A DNA stretch of 64,000 nucleotides from Pedobacter ureilyticus (GCF_005925345.1 NZ_SSHJ01000001.1:620001-684000); one strand, 5' to 3'; numbered from the stretch's first letter, positions 1 to 9,481 are shown. Notes: generated from the sequence alone by a model not told the origin. Made by a program: numbers and translations.

Positions 1-147
1 GGCGTTTACACCTGCAGAGTCTTTTGAGTTAAAAACCTGATCTAAGGTTTGCAATTCGATAGGTTCGGTTTCTAAATCGCTTTTACAAGAAAAAAGCACG
101 CCAACTAATCCTACTGCAACAAACCATTTTATATTCATCTTTTTCAT
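1..147 (-). CDS. SusD/RagB-family lipoprotein, N-terminal part only
   Basis: This is the first 49 codons of a gene that runs off the left edge. It starts at the ATG at 147, only 11 bp after the stop of the SusC gene. The translation has a short hydrophobic signal and a lipobox ending FSC at about residue 21, followed by KSDLETEPIEL, and a later segment VFNSKDSAGVNA that resembles the start of many SusD/RagB outer-surface glycan-binding lipoproteins. Following a SusC gene this closely is the normal place for its SusD partner, so this is probably the cognate partner of the receptor at 159-3323. The glycan-binding part is outside the window. Confidence 0.75.
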   Translation of the reverse strand, partial: MKKMNIKWFVAVGLVGVLFSCKSDLETEPIELQTLDQVFNSKDSAGVNA

Positions 148-158
148 CGTCTCTTTAA

Positions 159-3100
159 TTATAATTTGATATTTACACCGACATTGAAAATTTTCTGTAT
201 TGGATAAGCGGTATCGCCATATACTTCTGGGTCTAGCCTATCGTAAGGAGTGGTAGTAAATAGGTTCTGCGCATTGGCAAAAATTCTTAACCCTGCCACT
301 TTAATTCGGTTGGTAATACTGTAAGGAAGTGTATAGCCTACATCGATGTTCCTAATTCGCAGGTACTCGCCAGAATGTGTCCAGAAACTAGAATTGTTTA
401 GATATGGCGTGTTGTTGGCATTAAAGCCTAGGGTTAACCTTGGATAAGTTGCCGTATTTGCCGTTTCTGGTGTCCATCTACCTAACAGATATTCGTAACC
501 TTGGCGATCGCCATTGTTTCCAAAAGCATAGTCTGTTTGCTGATAAGTTCTGTTTTTAACTCCCTGTAAGAGTATGCTCATATCAAAACCTTTGATACTG
601 AAACCGAGCGTTGCACCGTAATAAATTACAGGCTTGGTGTTACCTAAAGCGGTTTGGTCGTAAATATTAATGATACCATCGTTATTCAAATCCACCAATT
701 TTACATCTCCAGGATATACTTTGGTACCGCCCAAACGAGGAGCAGCATCGGCTTCGGCCTGTGTCTGTATCAGCCCGTTGGCTAAATAACCAAAAGTTTG
801 ACCTACCGGCATACCCGTTCTGTAATTCCAAGCATATTTTTGTTGAATTTCGTTCATGTACAATACTTCAGATTTCATTCTGGAAGCGTTGGCCGTGATG
901 AAATAATTAAAACTGTTGATGTTATTTTGATAAGTGATGCTAAGTTCTTGACCGGTGTACAAGTTTTTGCCAATATTTTCGTTTGGATAAGCCATGCCAA
1001 TTAGCTCTATTGAGGAGCCGCGTTGCTGTAACAAATCAAAATATTTATCGCGGTATACATCTGCAGTAACCTTTAAATGCGAGTTTAGGAAGGCCATATC
1101 TAAGCCAATATTTAACTTATCTCCTTTTTCCCAGGTGGCATTTACGTTAGCCAATCCTTTTTCTGCAATACCACTTTTGAACGAATACTGGGCGCCTAAA
1201 TCGTAACCATTGGTCCCATTTTGGCCAAAAGATGCTCGCCAAGAATAGTAACCTAAGCCCGCTTCGTTAGTATTTCCAGTTCTGCCGTAGGTGGCTCTTA
1301 ATTTTAACTCGTTGATCCAACTTGCATTCTCTTTGATGAAATTTTCTGCAGCGATATCCCAACCTAAACCAAAAGCATAAAAAGTACCATATCTTTTACC
1401 AGGCTGAAAACGGTTAAAGCCCGAATAATTTACCGCAGCTTCGGCAAAATACCTACTTTGGTAATTATAATTGGCAGTTGCAGCAAAGTTGCTGTACTTG
1501 GCAGGCAAATCAAATTGGTAGTTAGAAATTTGCTGGTCTACAAATAACTTACCGCCCAATTGGTGATCGTTATTGATGGTGGTTTCGTAACCTATGGTAC
1601 CCTGTGCATAAAATGAATTGGTAGTGGAGGTAGTTGCAAACGAATTTGATGGATTAGAAATCGTACCGTAACGAGCATATACTGGGTTGCCCAGTTCATT
1701 ATAAGTTACATCAAAAACGGGTTGTCTTCTGTTTCTATCTACCAAGCTAGAGGAAGTTGCCGCCACATTGATTTTACCACTGGCATATAAACCCGGTAAA
1801 AAATCGTCGAATTTATACTTCAAATCTAAATTAGCCATTAAATCTCTAGTGTTATCCAAAAGATAGCCAGAACCAGTTACCTGTTGATAAAGGTTGCTAT
1901 TAAAAATAGATGAACCACCATAGCTACCATCAGGATTAACTACCGGATAAGCATAGTTCGGAGTAGATTGCAAGGCGCTCAAAATAGCTCCCGTGCCTGC
2001 ACCAGGCTGCCTTCCATCTTGTATTCTGCCAAACAACTGTAAGCCCAAATTAAAGTTTTTGGTTACATCTACATCTATAGAACTATTAATTAAATAGCGT
2101 TGTAAACCAAGATTGGTGTTCAAATTATCTACCGTTTTAAACATTCCCTCTTGGTTTAAATAACTTAGGGAAATGGCATAGCGAGCCGTTTTGCCACCAC
2201 CATTTACACCCAAATTATATTTACTGATGGGTGCATCGTCTCTTAAAACTTGGTTATACCAATTTACATTAGGGTTTAAGATCGGCGAATTTCCAGAACG
2301 AAAAGCGTTAAAATCTTCTTCGGTGAAAGCAGCTACCCTACCTGAGTTTTGCAGCGCCTCGTTATACAAATAAGCATATTGATAAGCATCTAATGGCTTT
2401 GGAGTTTTTAAGGCATTTTGAATTCCTGTTTGCGCTGTAAAAGATATCCTTGGAGGCCCGGCAACCCCTTTTTTGGTAGTAACCTGCAACACGCCCCTAG
2501 AGCTTTTTTGTCCCAGTAACAATGCCGAAAGTGCATCTTTTGCCACCGTTACCGATTCGATATCTTCGGGATCTAAGGAATAGATATCACGCTGTACACC
2601 ATCTACAATGGTTACAGGTAGCATCCCCCTCAAATTAAAAGCAATTTCCGAATTATCTGTAGAACTAGAGCTGTATCTCGTAGCCTCGCTTGGCAAAGAG
2701 CCCGCCAAATCTACATAAGTAATTGGTGTAATTTTAGCGGTACGAAAACCACTTACCTGCTGCGTATAAAACCCCGGCAAACGACCAGTTAATGCGTTTA
2801 CATATAATGGCGTAGGTGTAGTTTTTAACTGACTGTTATTAACAGAAGATACAGCACCTAATATTTGTTTGGCAGGCTTGGTATCGTACAATACATTGGT
2901 AAAGTTTGCACTAGCCAAATAATCTACCACAAGGCGAACCTTTGTATTTGCACCTTTTACTATGGTTTTAGGGTAGTACCCTGCGTAACTTACCGTTACC
3001 GACTGCTCAGCAAAAGCAACATTGGCCACTCCCTCTTGGTTGGTGGTACCTAACAACACACCTTTATTGGTATACACTTGTGCGCCGTTTACAGGCTTAC

Positions 3101-3323
3101 CAAACTCATCTACAACGGTTATTTTTTGCAATGCCCTTGTTTCGTTACCTACTCCAGAACTAACCGTAGTTGGTGTTTGTTGAGCTTTGACGGCATAAAT
3201 ACCAGAGAGAAGCCAAAGCACCCCCAGCATGCTCTTTTTTATATAGCAATTTAGCATCATAAATACTAATTTTAATTTCGTGTTTTTAGTGTTAATTGAT
3301 TTATTCAGCGCATTTACTGACAT
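159..3323 (-). CDS. SusC/RagA-family TonB-dependent outer-membrane receptor
   Basis: This 1054-residue receptor should import oligosaccharides across the outer membrane using TonB energy, with SusD as a lid. A signal peptide ends near KAQQ (about residue 48). A carboxypeptidase-regulatory-like domain follows (about 65-130; ITVVDEFGKPVNGAQV, later VSYAGYYPKTI). Next comes a plug domain (about 150-290; NLRGMLPVTIVDGVQRDI, DPEDIESVTVAKDA, SSRGVLQVTTKKG), and then a long barrel ending GVNIKL. The length is normal for SusC. The annotated start overlaps the upstream DUF4961-like gene by 10 bp. An internal ATG at 3260 (MMLNCYIKK) would give a more usual signal peptide and no overlap. The gene is downstream of, not before, the SusD at 4771-6501. 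Confidence 0.95.
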   Translation of the reverse strand: MSVNALNKSINTKNTKLKLVFMMLNCYIKKSMLGVLWLLSGIYAVKAQQTPTTVSSGVGNETRALQKITVVDEFGKPVNGAQVYTNKGVLLGTTNQEGVANVAFAEQSVTVSYAGYYPKTIVKGANTKVRLVVDYLASANFTNVLYDTKPAKQILGAVSSVNNSQLKTTPTPLYVNALTGRLPGFYTQQVSGFRTAKITPITYVDLAGSLPSEATRYSSSSTDNSEIAFNLRGMLPVTIVDGVQRDIYSLDPEDIESVTVAKDALSALLLGQKSSRGVLQVTTKKGVAGPPRISFTAQTGIQNALKTPKPLDAYQYAYLYNEALQNSGRVAAFTEEDFNAFRSGNSPILNPNVNWYNQVLRDDAPISKYNLGVNGGGKTARYAISLSYLNQEGMFKTVDNLNTNLGLQRYLINSSIDVDVTKNFNLGLQLFGRIQDGRQPGAGTGAILSALQSTPNYAYPVVNPDGSYGGSSIFNSNLYQQVTGSGYLLDNTRDLMANLDLKYKFDDFLPGLYASGKINVAATSSSLVDRNRRQPVFDVTYNELGNPVYARYGTISNPSNSFATTSTTNSFYAQGTIGYETTINNDHQLGGKLFVDQQISNYQFDLPAKYSNFAATANYNYQSRYFAEAAVNYSGFNRFQPGKRYGTFYAFGLGWDIAAENFIKENASWINELKLRATYGRTGNTNEAGLGYYSWRASFGQNGTNGYDLGAQYSFKSGIAEKGLANVNATWEKGDKLNIGLDMAFLNSHLKVTADVYRDKYFDLLQQRGSSIELIGMAYPNENIGKNLYTGQELSITYQNNINSFNYFITANASRMKSEVLYMNEIQQKYAWNYRTGMPVGQTFGYLANGLIQTQAEADAAPRLGGTKVYPGDVKLVDLNNDGIINIYDQTALGNTKPVIYYGATLGFSIKGFDMSILLQGVKNRTYQQTDYAFGNNGDRQGYEYLLGRWTPETANTATYPRLTLGFNANNTPYLNNSSFWTHSGEYLRIRNIDVGYTLPYSITNRIKVAGLRIFANAQNLFTTTPYDRLDPEVYGDTAYPIQKIFNVGVNIKL

Positions 3324-4315
3324 ATAAAAGAGAATTTGAAAGGATCAGCGGTATTGCCGTAACCAACCTTCATTGTCCCAGTGGCATCGGTATAATGGTA
3401 CTCGATACGGGAAATGGTAGTAGCCGCATCAACATTAAAGAAACCTTTTGGCCACAAATCAAGTCGGTAACGTTTACCTCCCAATGCACTCAGTTTAGTT
3501 TTAGCAGTTTGTTCGCAAACCTCGCCTACCACTACATTGTTCTGATCGTAAGCTTTAGCACAAAGGAAAACATCATCTGTATTACTTAAACTTGTATTGG
3601 TTACGCCAGCATCAAATGTAAAAGTTACGATATCGTTATCTAAACTCTTAATCGGCTCTATTTTACTCAGTTGCGGATTTATAAAATCAATTAAATCTCC
3701 AGTTCCATTTTTAACTTCGAATGGATTTGAGAAAGCGAATTTGGTGTAATCGGTATCTTCTGGCCTTAGGTTTTCTTTAGACGAGCCCATAAAGAAACCC
3801 AGCTTTACCAACATATTTTCTGGCCCTAGCTTAGTGGTAATTTTCACATCGATATTAATGTCGTCTCCGTTTAAGAATGTGTATACGTTGTTACTTCTGT
3901 AAACCACCCATTCAAAATCATCAAATAAATTGGGGCCAATGCCAAATCTCTTTTTTGCAGCCTCATGCCAATTTACACCCCAAACAGGCTCAATTTCTGA
4001 CATAGGAATAAGTGTCATTGCTGTTTCGTTACCTTTACCACTGGTAAAACCTACCGTGGCATTTTGCTTAATGTTCCAGCTTCTTGGTACCATTACCCCT
4101 ACCAATAATCTGGTAGAATAAGTTGGATCTGCTGACCCATTATCGATTTGAGACTTTGTACTTCCATGTAAAATAAAAGTAGTTTCTTCGTTGGCATTGC
4201 CAGAACTAGGCATTTCTATAGTAAAAGCATTTAATCCGCATTGTGTAAGAAAAATAACTACTGCAACACCTAATACCAGATAGAGAAACCTTGCGTTTTT
4301 TATTAACTTTTTCAT
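3314..4315 (-). CDS. DUF4961-like lipoprotein of a SusCD operon
   Basis: This is a 333-residue surface or periplasmic lipoprotein: a strongly hydrophobic N-terminus with a lipobox LTQC (Cys26), then an all-beta sequence. The overall pattern resembles the DUF4961 proteins encoded beside SusCD pairs in Bacteroidota: an opening HGST segment, a central WVVYRSNN and FLNGDDINIDVKI region, and a C-terminal domain with RYRLDLWPKGFFNV. That assignment is from memory of the family and not from a search. The gene is 6 bp after the DUF5004-like gene and overlaps the SusC start, so it is part of the same operon. A role in glycan capture or presentation is inferred; no catalytic motif is visible. Confidence 0.65.
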   Translation of the reverse strand: MKKLIKNARFLYLVLGVAVVIFLTQCGLNAFTIEMPSSGNANEETTFILHGSTKSQIDNGSADPTYSTRLLVGVMVPRSWNIKQNATVGFTSGKGNETAMTLIPMSEIEPVWGVNWHEAAKKRFGIGPNLFDDFEWVVYRSNNVYTFLNGDDINIDVKITTKLGPENMLVKLGFFMGSSKENLRPEDTDYTKFAFSNPFEVKNGTGDLIDFINPQLSKIEPIKSLDNDIVTFTFDAGVTNTSLSNTDDVFLCAKAYDQNNVVVGEVCEQTAKTKLSALGGKRYRLDLWPKGFFNVDAATTISRIEYHYTDATGTMKVGYGNTADPFKFSFICQ

Positions 4316-4321
4316 CTTTAT

Positions 4322-4762
4322 CTAGTTTTCTTTTACAAAATTATATTGATAGGTATTGCCTGTACAGCCAGGACTAAGCGTTAGGCTTATTTGCCTTTTT
4401 CCTTCGATAACTGGAAACTGAAATTTTACGCTTTTTGCTGTTTTGCCTTGCTCGGTAAGCACCACACTATAAGGATATTGTGGATCGTTTAGTTTATAAC
4501 TGCCCCCACCAGCTACAGCAAAAGCTAGTTTATCTTGCAGCGTATATGTCCCATCTGGTTTAAAAGTGATTTTAAACTTGCTAAGGTCTATTCGCTGCGC
4601 TAGCTCCTCGCCATTTCTGGTTAAGGAAACCACTTTCCACGTGCCAGTAATGTCTTTTACCGACTCATCGGTAATTACTGCCGCCACTTCGTCTTTACAA
4701 GAAAGAATGGTAAACGTAGTTAACAGCAGATAAAAAATTATAAATATTCTACTCTTCATCAT
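4322..4762 (-). CDS. DUF5004/lipocalin-like lipoprotein
   Basis: This is a small 146-residue lipoprotein with lipobox ILSC (Cys22). The mature part has the lipocalin-like signature ITGTWKVVSL near residue 39, KFKITFKPDGTYTLQDK in the middle and a C-terminal ISLTLSPGCTGNTYQYNF, as in the DUF5004 lipoproteins that accompany SusD. It lies 8 bp after the SusD gene and 6 bp before the DUF4961-like gene, clearly in one operon. It probably sits in the outer membrane as an accessory to glycan binding; the ligand is unknown. Confidence 0.65.
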   Translation of the reverse strand: MMKSRIFIIFYLLLTTFTILSCKDEVAAVITDESVKDITGTWKVVSLTRNGEELAQRIDLSKFKITFKPDGTYTLQDKLAFAVAGGGSYKLNDPQYPYSVVLTEQGKTAKSVKFQFPVIEGKRQISLTLSPGCTGNTYQYNFVKEN

Positions 4763-4770
4763 TGGTTAGT

Positions 4771-6501
4771 TTAATATCCAGGGTTTTGTAATAGTTGGGT
4801 AGATTTTCCTATCTCAGATTGTGGAATTGGCCACAAATACATACGAGGATTGAAATTATGTTTTCTTACCTCTATGGTATTGTACGTAGTTCCGGCTGCT
4901 GTTTTAACAGGCTCTGTTCCATGCATCATTTTATTTTCAGTTTGTTCGGCTATTTTCCATCTACGCACATCAAAAAATCTGTGCCCCTCAAAAGCTAATT
5001 CTTTTTGGCGTTCGTTTTTGATGATTTCACGCATTTGCTCTTGCGTTAATCCGGTAGGCAATTGGTAAGGAGATAAGCCCGCTCTCTCTCTAATATCTTC
5101 TACAGCATCGTAAACCTGTTGGTCTGGTGCTGATAAGTATTCGTTTCTGGCCTCTGCAAAATTTAACAGCACCTCGGCAAACCTAAAAATAGGGAAACAA
5201 CGAGGTGTAGAGGTATTAAACCAATTGTAAACCACTTCTCTGCCCAACATTTTAAAAGTGTAATAACCAGTTGGCGTACCTTTATAAATGGCATCTTGGC
5301 CAGAAGTAACATTATTAGGATTAGTTTTATCGATATAGATATTTACGGGTATCCTAGTCAACTCTGGCGTGTGGTAAACTAAGGATTGATCTCTGGTAAA
5401 AGTATTTAATAACCGGGGGTCTCTGCCATTGTAGGGCTGTGCGGCATTGTAGCCAGAACCCGCATCGGTAATTGCCAAACCATTTCTCATACCAAAAGCA
5501 TTTACCGTTTCTAAGTAAGGATATGCACCCGGACTAGTCACGCCATGGGTTGGCGGGTTCCATATCCCTTCCAGGTCACGGTTAGGGCCTTGCATTCTAG
5601 CCAATATCATTTCTGAACTTTTTCTAAGCTGAAACATGGCATAAAAGCCATAGCCAGGTTCGGTAGCATTATCTACGTACAAGCTATAAGCATTACTACC
5701 CATTACTTCTAAAGCGGCATCTTGCGCCAATTTCCATCTTTCCTTATCGTAAGTTGGATAGGAGGTGATAGACTTTAACGGATCTGCAGTGGCAATACTA
5801 CCGCCATTAAACAACGGACTAGCGGCATACAACAGTAAACGTGCTTTAAGGGCTTTACAAGCAGCACGGTTAATTCTTCCATACTCTTCGCCAACCTGGG
5901 TCCAGGGCAAATCGTTGGCTGCAGCATCTATTTCGGCAACAATATAATCTACACACTCCTTATAAGTATTTCGAGCAGATGGGATGACATCTTTTGCGCC
6001 ATAAACATTATCCCCCATTAAGGTAACGCCTCCGTAATGCTCTAACAGCAAAAAATAATAGTAGGCACGCAAAAACCTGGTTTCTGCTTTTATTCTAGTT
6101 TTAATTGCTGCACCCAATTTGGTATTGGGCAGGTTTCTTAATAAGATGTTAGCTCTTCTAATATTGGTATAAGACGTTCTCCATACATCATCCGTAATGA
6201 TATTTGGATTAACCGTTCCTGTTGCGAATTGGATATAGGTATTTATTGCCCCTGACGACGCACCTTCAGCCTCGTCTGTACTGGCATCTAAGCCACCGCC
6301 ACCAAATCTTTTGGGAGCAGTAGCAAAACCGATATCAGCATAAATACCAGAAAGGAAATCTAAAGTGTAGGCACTATCGGCAAACACCACTTGTTCGTTA
6401 AGATCTGTAGAGTTCGTCTGATCTAAGAAGCCATCTTTTTGACAGGCATACAGAAAAGTTACAGCTACCGCACTAACTAATAAAAACTTACATTTTTTCA
6501 T
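4771..6501 (-). CDS. SusD/RagB-family nutrient-binding lipoprotein
   Basis: This is a full-length SusD-like protein (576 residues) with lipobox LYAC (Cys20). The SusD fold is indicated by the TPR-like segment RIKAETRFLRAYYYFLLLEHYGG (about 135-157), AACKALKARLLLYAASP (about 208-224), and the C-terminal RagB/SusD block IIKNERQKELAFEGHRFFDVRRW followed by NPRMYLWPIPQSEI. It should bind oligosaccharide at the cell surface. It is the first gene of its operon, behind the operator at 6649, and no SusC precedes it. The only SusC comes three genes later and is followed closely by another SusD. Confidence 0.93.
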   Translation of the reverse strand: MKKCKFLLVSAVAVTFLYACQKDGFLDQTNSTDLNEQVVFADSAYTLDFLSGIYADIGFATAPKRFGGGGLDASTDEAEGASSGAINTYIQFATGTVNPNIITDDVWRTSYTNIRRANILLRNLPNTKLGAAIKTRIKAETRFLRAYYYFLLLEHYGGVTLMGDNVYGAKDVIPSARNTYKECVDYIVAEIDAAANDLPWTQVGEEYGRINRAACKALKARLLLYAASPLFNGGSIATADPLKSITSYPTYDKERWKLAQDAALEVMGSNAYSLYVDNATEPGYGFYAMFQLRKSSEMILARMQGPNRDLEGIWNPPTHGVTSPGAYPYLETVNAFGMRNGLAITDAGSGYNAAQPYNGRDPRLLNTFTRDQSLVYHTPELTRIPVNIYIDKTNPNNVTSGQDAIYKGTPTGYYTFKMLGREVVYNWFNTSTPRCFPIFRFAEVLLNFAEARNEYLSAPDQQVYDAVEDIRERAGLSPYQLPTGLTQEQMREIIKNERQKELAFEGHRFFDVRRWKIAEQTENKMMHGTEPVKTAAGTTYNTIEVRKHNFNPRMYLWPIPQSEIGKSTQLLQNPGY

Positions 6502-6631
6502 TTGGTTATATTCAGTTAAACCTGTTTACAAAAACAGGAAAAGTATTTAGCCTTTTATTTACAGGCTCCGTTCATATTTAGGTTAGAGATCGTCTTTAAG
6601 CAACGAAATCAGAATTATGCCACAAGGTAAA

Positions 6632-6666
6632 AAAAACTATCAAACAAATAAAACGTTTTAGCAAAA
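6632..6666 (-). promoter_or_regulatory. LacI-type operator (6649-6666) and possible promoter for the SusD operon
   Basis: TAAAACGTTTTAGCAAAA spans 6649-6666; its core TAAAACGTTTTA is a perfect 12-bp palindrome. Read on the minus strand the TTTGC arm is upstream of the SusD gene (start 6501). A possible -7 box TAGTTTTT lies at 6632-6639, 22 bp from the TTTG at 6662-6665, which is a longer spacer than the 20 bp seen at four other sites, so the promoter part is weak. The operator itself is one of at least six near-identical copies in this locus. Confidence 0.75.
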
Positions 6667-6689
6667 CACGTTAAAAAAAATTTTCAATG

Positions 6690-7838
6690 CTACAAAACCA
6701 CTACTTTTTTGCTAATTAATAGATTGCTACCAGCTACTTTCAGCACATACACACCCGCCGGAGGCATTTTATTGATATTCAACTTTTGGGTCTCGCTAAT
6801 TAATTCTTGCTTATGTACAAGCTTACCATCTTGGCTATAAAGTGCTGCCCGCAAGTGCTGCCCGATATAATTGCTTATTGACACGTTAATTTGACTACTT
6901 ACTGGGTTAGGAAACACTTTCACCTCTACCGCAGGATCTAATGTTAAATTAACCGATTGTGTAGAAAGCACTTTCTCGGTGCCATCAAAATCAAACTGTG
7001 TTAGCTGATAATAAGAAACCCCATTTAAAGGTTTTTTATCTGCTTGTACATAGTGAGAAATTGTTTCGGTATTACCTTTACCCTTTTGTGTAGCAATCAA
7101 TTTCCAGTCTTTAGCATCAACGCTCCTCCTAATTTCAAATCTTTCATTATTTTTCTCGGCTGCTGTAGACCACCTCAACTGTACGCTACTTTTATCTGGT
7201 TTAGCCTCAAAAGCAATAAACTCTACCGGAAGCACCGTCGCCGTACTTAAAGTAGCTAAGTTATGCATCCCTCCATCTTTGGCATTCTCAATTAAAAAGT
7301 AGTAAGTTGTATTTGGCTGCACATTAACGGTTGGCTTAATTACAAACTCTAAATCAGAGTACTTGCTCGGCGGCACAGGAGATTTATCTTCATTGGCCCC
7401 TAAATCTCGCTCGGCATTAAAATACTCTCCAGCAGCGTAATCAAAAGGCGAAAGGCCTGCAGCATTAGTTGTGGTAAGAAAAGTGCTGTTGGTTGTGGGT
7501 GCCTTAGCCGCCGGAGCCGCAGGACTTATTACATACTCAAATGCTGCATTTGCACTACCCACATTTAAAAAAGTACCGTTAGCGCTCGTAGCATACTTTA
7601 GTGCACCTACAGAATGGGTTTGATCGGAAACATTACTTTCGTTCTCTACCCTAATCCGCAAACGTAGTTCGCTATAGTCTGTAATAGTAATTGGTGTATT
7701 TTGTGCAGCTTTAAAAGTTGCCGTGTTTTCGTCGCCATCATTATTACGCCAGCGCCAGTTGCCCTGAATTAATGTAGATGCGTAAGTGCTGCCGAACATG
7801 CATACCAGCAGCGCAAGTAAAAGTAGTTTTTTATTCAT
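6690..7838 (-). CDS. T9SS-secreted protein with C-terminal sorting tail
   Basis: This 382-residue secreted protein has a type I signal peptide (residues 1-20, ending STYA). The N-terminal domain (about 25-200) is not recognised; it is beta-rich and contains NWRWRNNDGDENTATF. It is followed by a fibronectin-like linker starting LPVEFIAFEA. A Por secretion-system tail (about 300-382) has VKVFPNPVSSQINV, ALYSQDGKLV and PPAGVYVLKV before a basic KKVVVL end. It should be exported by the type IX system to the surface or medium. The gene has its own operator-promoter (7860-7891), so it is probably induced with the glycan locus. A carbohydrate-related role is inferred from that regulation only. Confidence 0.85.
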   Translation of the reverse strand: MNKKLLLLALLVCMFGSTYASTLIQGNWRWRNNDGDENTATFKAAQNTPITITDYSELRLRIRVENESNVSDQTHSVGALKYATSANGTFLNVGSANAAFEYVISPAAPAAKAPTTNSTFLTTTNAAGLSPFDYAAGEYFNAERDLGANEDKSPVPPSKYSDLEFVIKPTVNVQPNTTYYFLIENAKDGGMHNLATLSTATVLPVEFIAFEAKPDKSSVQLRWSTAAEKNNERFEIRRSVDAKDWKLIATQKGKGNTETISHYVQADKKPLNGVSYYQLTQFDFDGTEKVLSTQSVNLTLDPAVEVKVFPNPVSSQINVSISNYIGQHLRAALYSQDGKLVHKQELISETQKLNINKMPPAGVYVLKVAGSNLLISKKVVVL

Positions 7839-7859
7839 ATCAGTTTATATTAGGTTTAG

Positions 7860-7891
7860 CTAAATTAAAACAACTAAAACAATTTAGCAAA
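7860..7891 (-). promoter_or_regulatory. Operator overlapping promoter of the T9SS protein gene
   Basis: TAAAACAATTTAGCAAA at 7875-7891 differs from the locus operator at two central bases. On the minus strand TTTG (7888-7891) is followed after exactly 20 bp by TAATTTAG (7860-7867), a 7/8 match to the Bacteroidota -7 box TAnnTTTG. The start codon is 22 bp further on at 7838. The loss of the central CG suggests a weaker repressor site. Confidence 0.65.
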
Positions 7892-7969
7892 TTAAAAATC
7901 AAATATTTTTAAACAATAGCACATCTTAATTGGTATAAAAAATGAAACTTAATTAGAAATAAAACCTAA

Positions 7970-9481
7970 TTAACTATTCGGTTTACTTTGATAAAGATTG
8001 AGCAAAAAATTGCTTAAAATGATTATAATACACAATAATGGTATTAGATTTGGAAAAAAGCGACCAGCATTATCGTAACTATTTGGGCTAACAAAAGCTG
8101 TTTCAACAAAAAAATCATTGCTTTTTCGTTTTAGCAACACTTCTCCATTAGCTTTTATGTGCCCCGAAAATCCATCGTTATTATTTAAAACTATATCTTT
8201 TCTATTTGCCACTGCACTTAGCCTGCTATACAAAAAATGAACATTTACGAGATAAGTATCCTTAAACCAACCATCGTTACCTTGCATAAGCAAAAACTCC
8301 GCACCATTTTGAACTAATGTGGTAGTAGCTTTTAGCTTTGCAATTTCATTACAAATAACTACGCCCGCTTTGCCTTTTAGTGTAGTTATGGGTTGTGCGA
8401 CCTGCCCCTCTTTAATAAGATACCCGTCTAAATCTAAAAAAGGCATATTTAAGCCCCACACCGGAGTTTCCACAAAAGCTAAGGGATAGCGCTTATCGTA
8501 TCTTCCAACAAGTTTTCCTTTGGATGAAATGGCATAGGCAGAATTAAACATACTATGGCGATCATAAGCAGTCATAAAACCGATAACATGGATTGCTTCA
8601 GACGAATATGGCTCTTTTAAGATTTCCAACAACAAATCATCAGTAGCATTATAAGGCCAAGGAATGGTAGATTCCGACCACAAAACCAAGTCAGGATTTA
8701 ACGCCGCTGCCTGCTTATTGATAGCCAAAAGTCTGCTGGCTAAAATATTACCACCTTGCTCATCCCAGCGTAAGTTTGCCGGTATATTTTCTGCAGCTAT
8801 GGCCATTTTTACAACCTCTGTAGATGGTAGCTTTTTATCGAAATTAAATTTCATTAAAAAACCAGTTAGCATGAAAAACGCAACTATAGTTGCTGGAACT
8901 AGCATTTTTTTCCACTGCTTGGTAGCAATATTTTCTGCGACCAGATAGTTAATGAGGATAGTTATAAAATTGAGCATCGGCAAGCCTAAATGTGCCACCC
9001 ATTGAATGCTATACAAGTTATTTAACAAGCCATACCCGCTATTATAGAGATAGTAAGGCATTTGAGCAAAAATTAGCACCAACAACCACTCTCCCAACAC
9101 AAAAGAACTGGCCACTAAAACACCTTTAAACACCGTAGATTTAGCTATTTCTTCGAGTTTTGTACGCACATACATTAAAACAAGCCAGTAAATTGCAAAC
9201 AGGGTAACGGAGACAAAGGTTACCAAAAGCGCATAAAACCATCGGTTGCCACTAAATTGCTTTGCTGCGCCAATCATCCAAAAAAAAGCAACAGCAGAAA
9301 CGCCAAAGCTAAAAATGATACTGCTGGTAAGTTTTTGTTTTGCAGGTAGTTTTTTAAAAAGGATGAAGAACGGCACATAGCAGATCCACGAAAGTAAAAA
9401 AATACCGTTTAATACGACATAAGCAGCCACAGAACCTGATAAAAACAGTAGAAAAACATTTTTAATTTTTAATGATTTCAT
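7970..9481 (-). CDS. Apolipoprotein N-acyltransferase-like protein (nitrilase superfamily)
   Basis: This is a 503-residue polytopic inner-membrane protein with several N-terminal membrane segments (to about residue 210), a carbon-nitrogen hydrolase domain and a C-terminal membrane helix (about 478-495). The layout and length match Lnt, which adds the third acyl chain to lipoproteins. The expected catalytic triad is visible: Glu270 (LVLWSEST), Lys330 (RYDKRYPL) and Cys377 (VVICNEI). The local sequence is divergent: typical Lnt has a CYE motif and a PFGEY segment after the Lys, while here it is CNE and AFVETP. It may be a specialised paralogue. It lies between mannose-locus transcription units and is codirectional with them, but no close operator is seen in front. 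Confidence 0.8.
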   Translation of the reverse strand: MKSLKIKNVFLLFLSGSVAAYVVLNGIFLLSWICYVPFFILFKKLPAKQKLTSSIIFSFGVSAVAFFWMIGAAKQFSGNRWFYALLVTFVSVTLFAIYWLVLMYVRTKLEEIAKSTVFKGVLVASSFVLGEWLLVLIFAQMPYYLYNSGYGLLNNLYSIQWVAHLGLPMLNFITILINYLVAENIATKQWKKMLVPATIVAFFMLTGFLMKFNFDKKLPSTEVVKMAIAAENIPANLRWDEQGGNILASRLLAINKQAAALNPDLVLWSESTIPWPYNATDDLLLEILKEPYSSEAIHVIGFMTAYDRHSMFNSAYAISSKGKLVGRYDKRYPLAFVETPVWGLNMPFLDLDGYLIKEGQVAQPITTLKGKAGVVICNEIAKLKATTTLVQNGAEFLLMQGNDGWFKDTYLVNVHFLYSRLSAVANRKDIVLNNNDGFSGHIKANGEVLLKRKSNDFFVETAFVSPNSYDNAGRFFPNLIPLLCIIIILSNFLLNLYQSKPNS

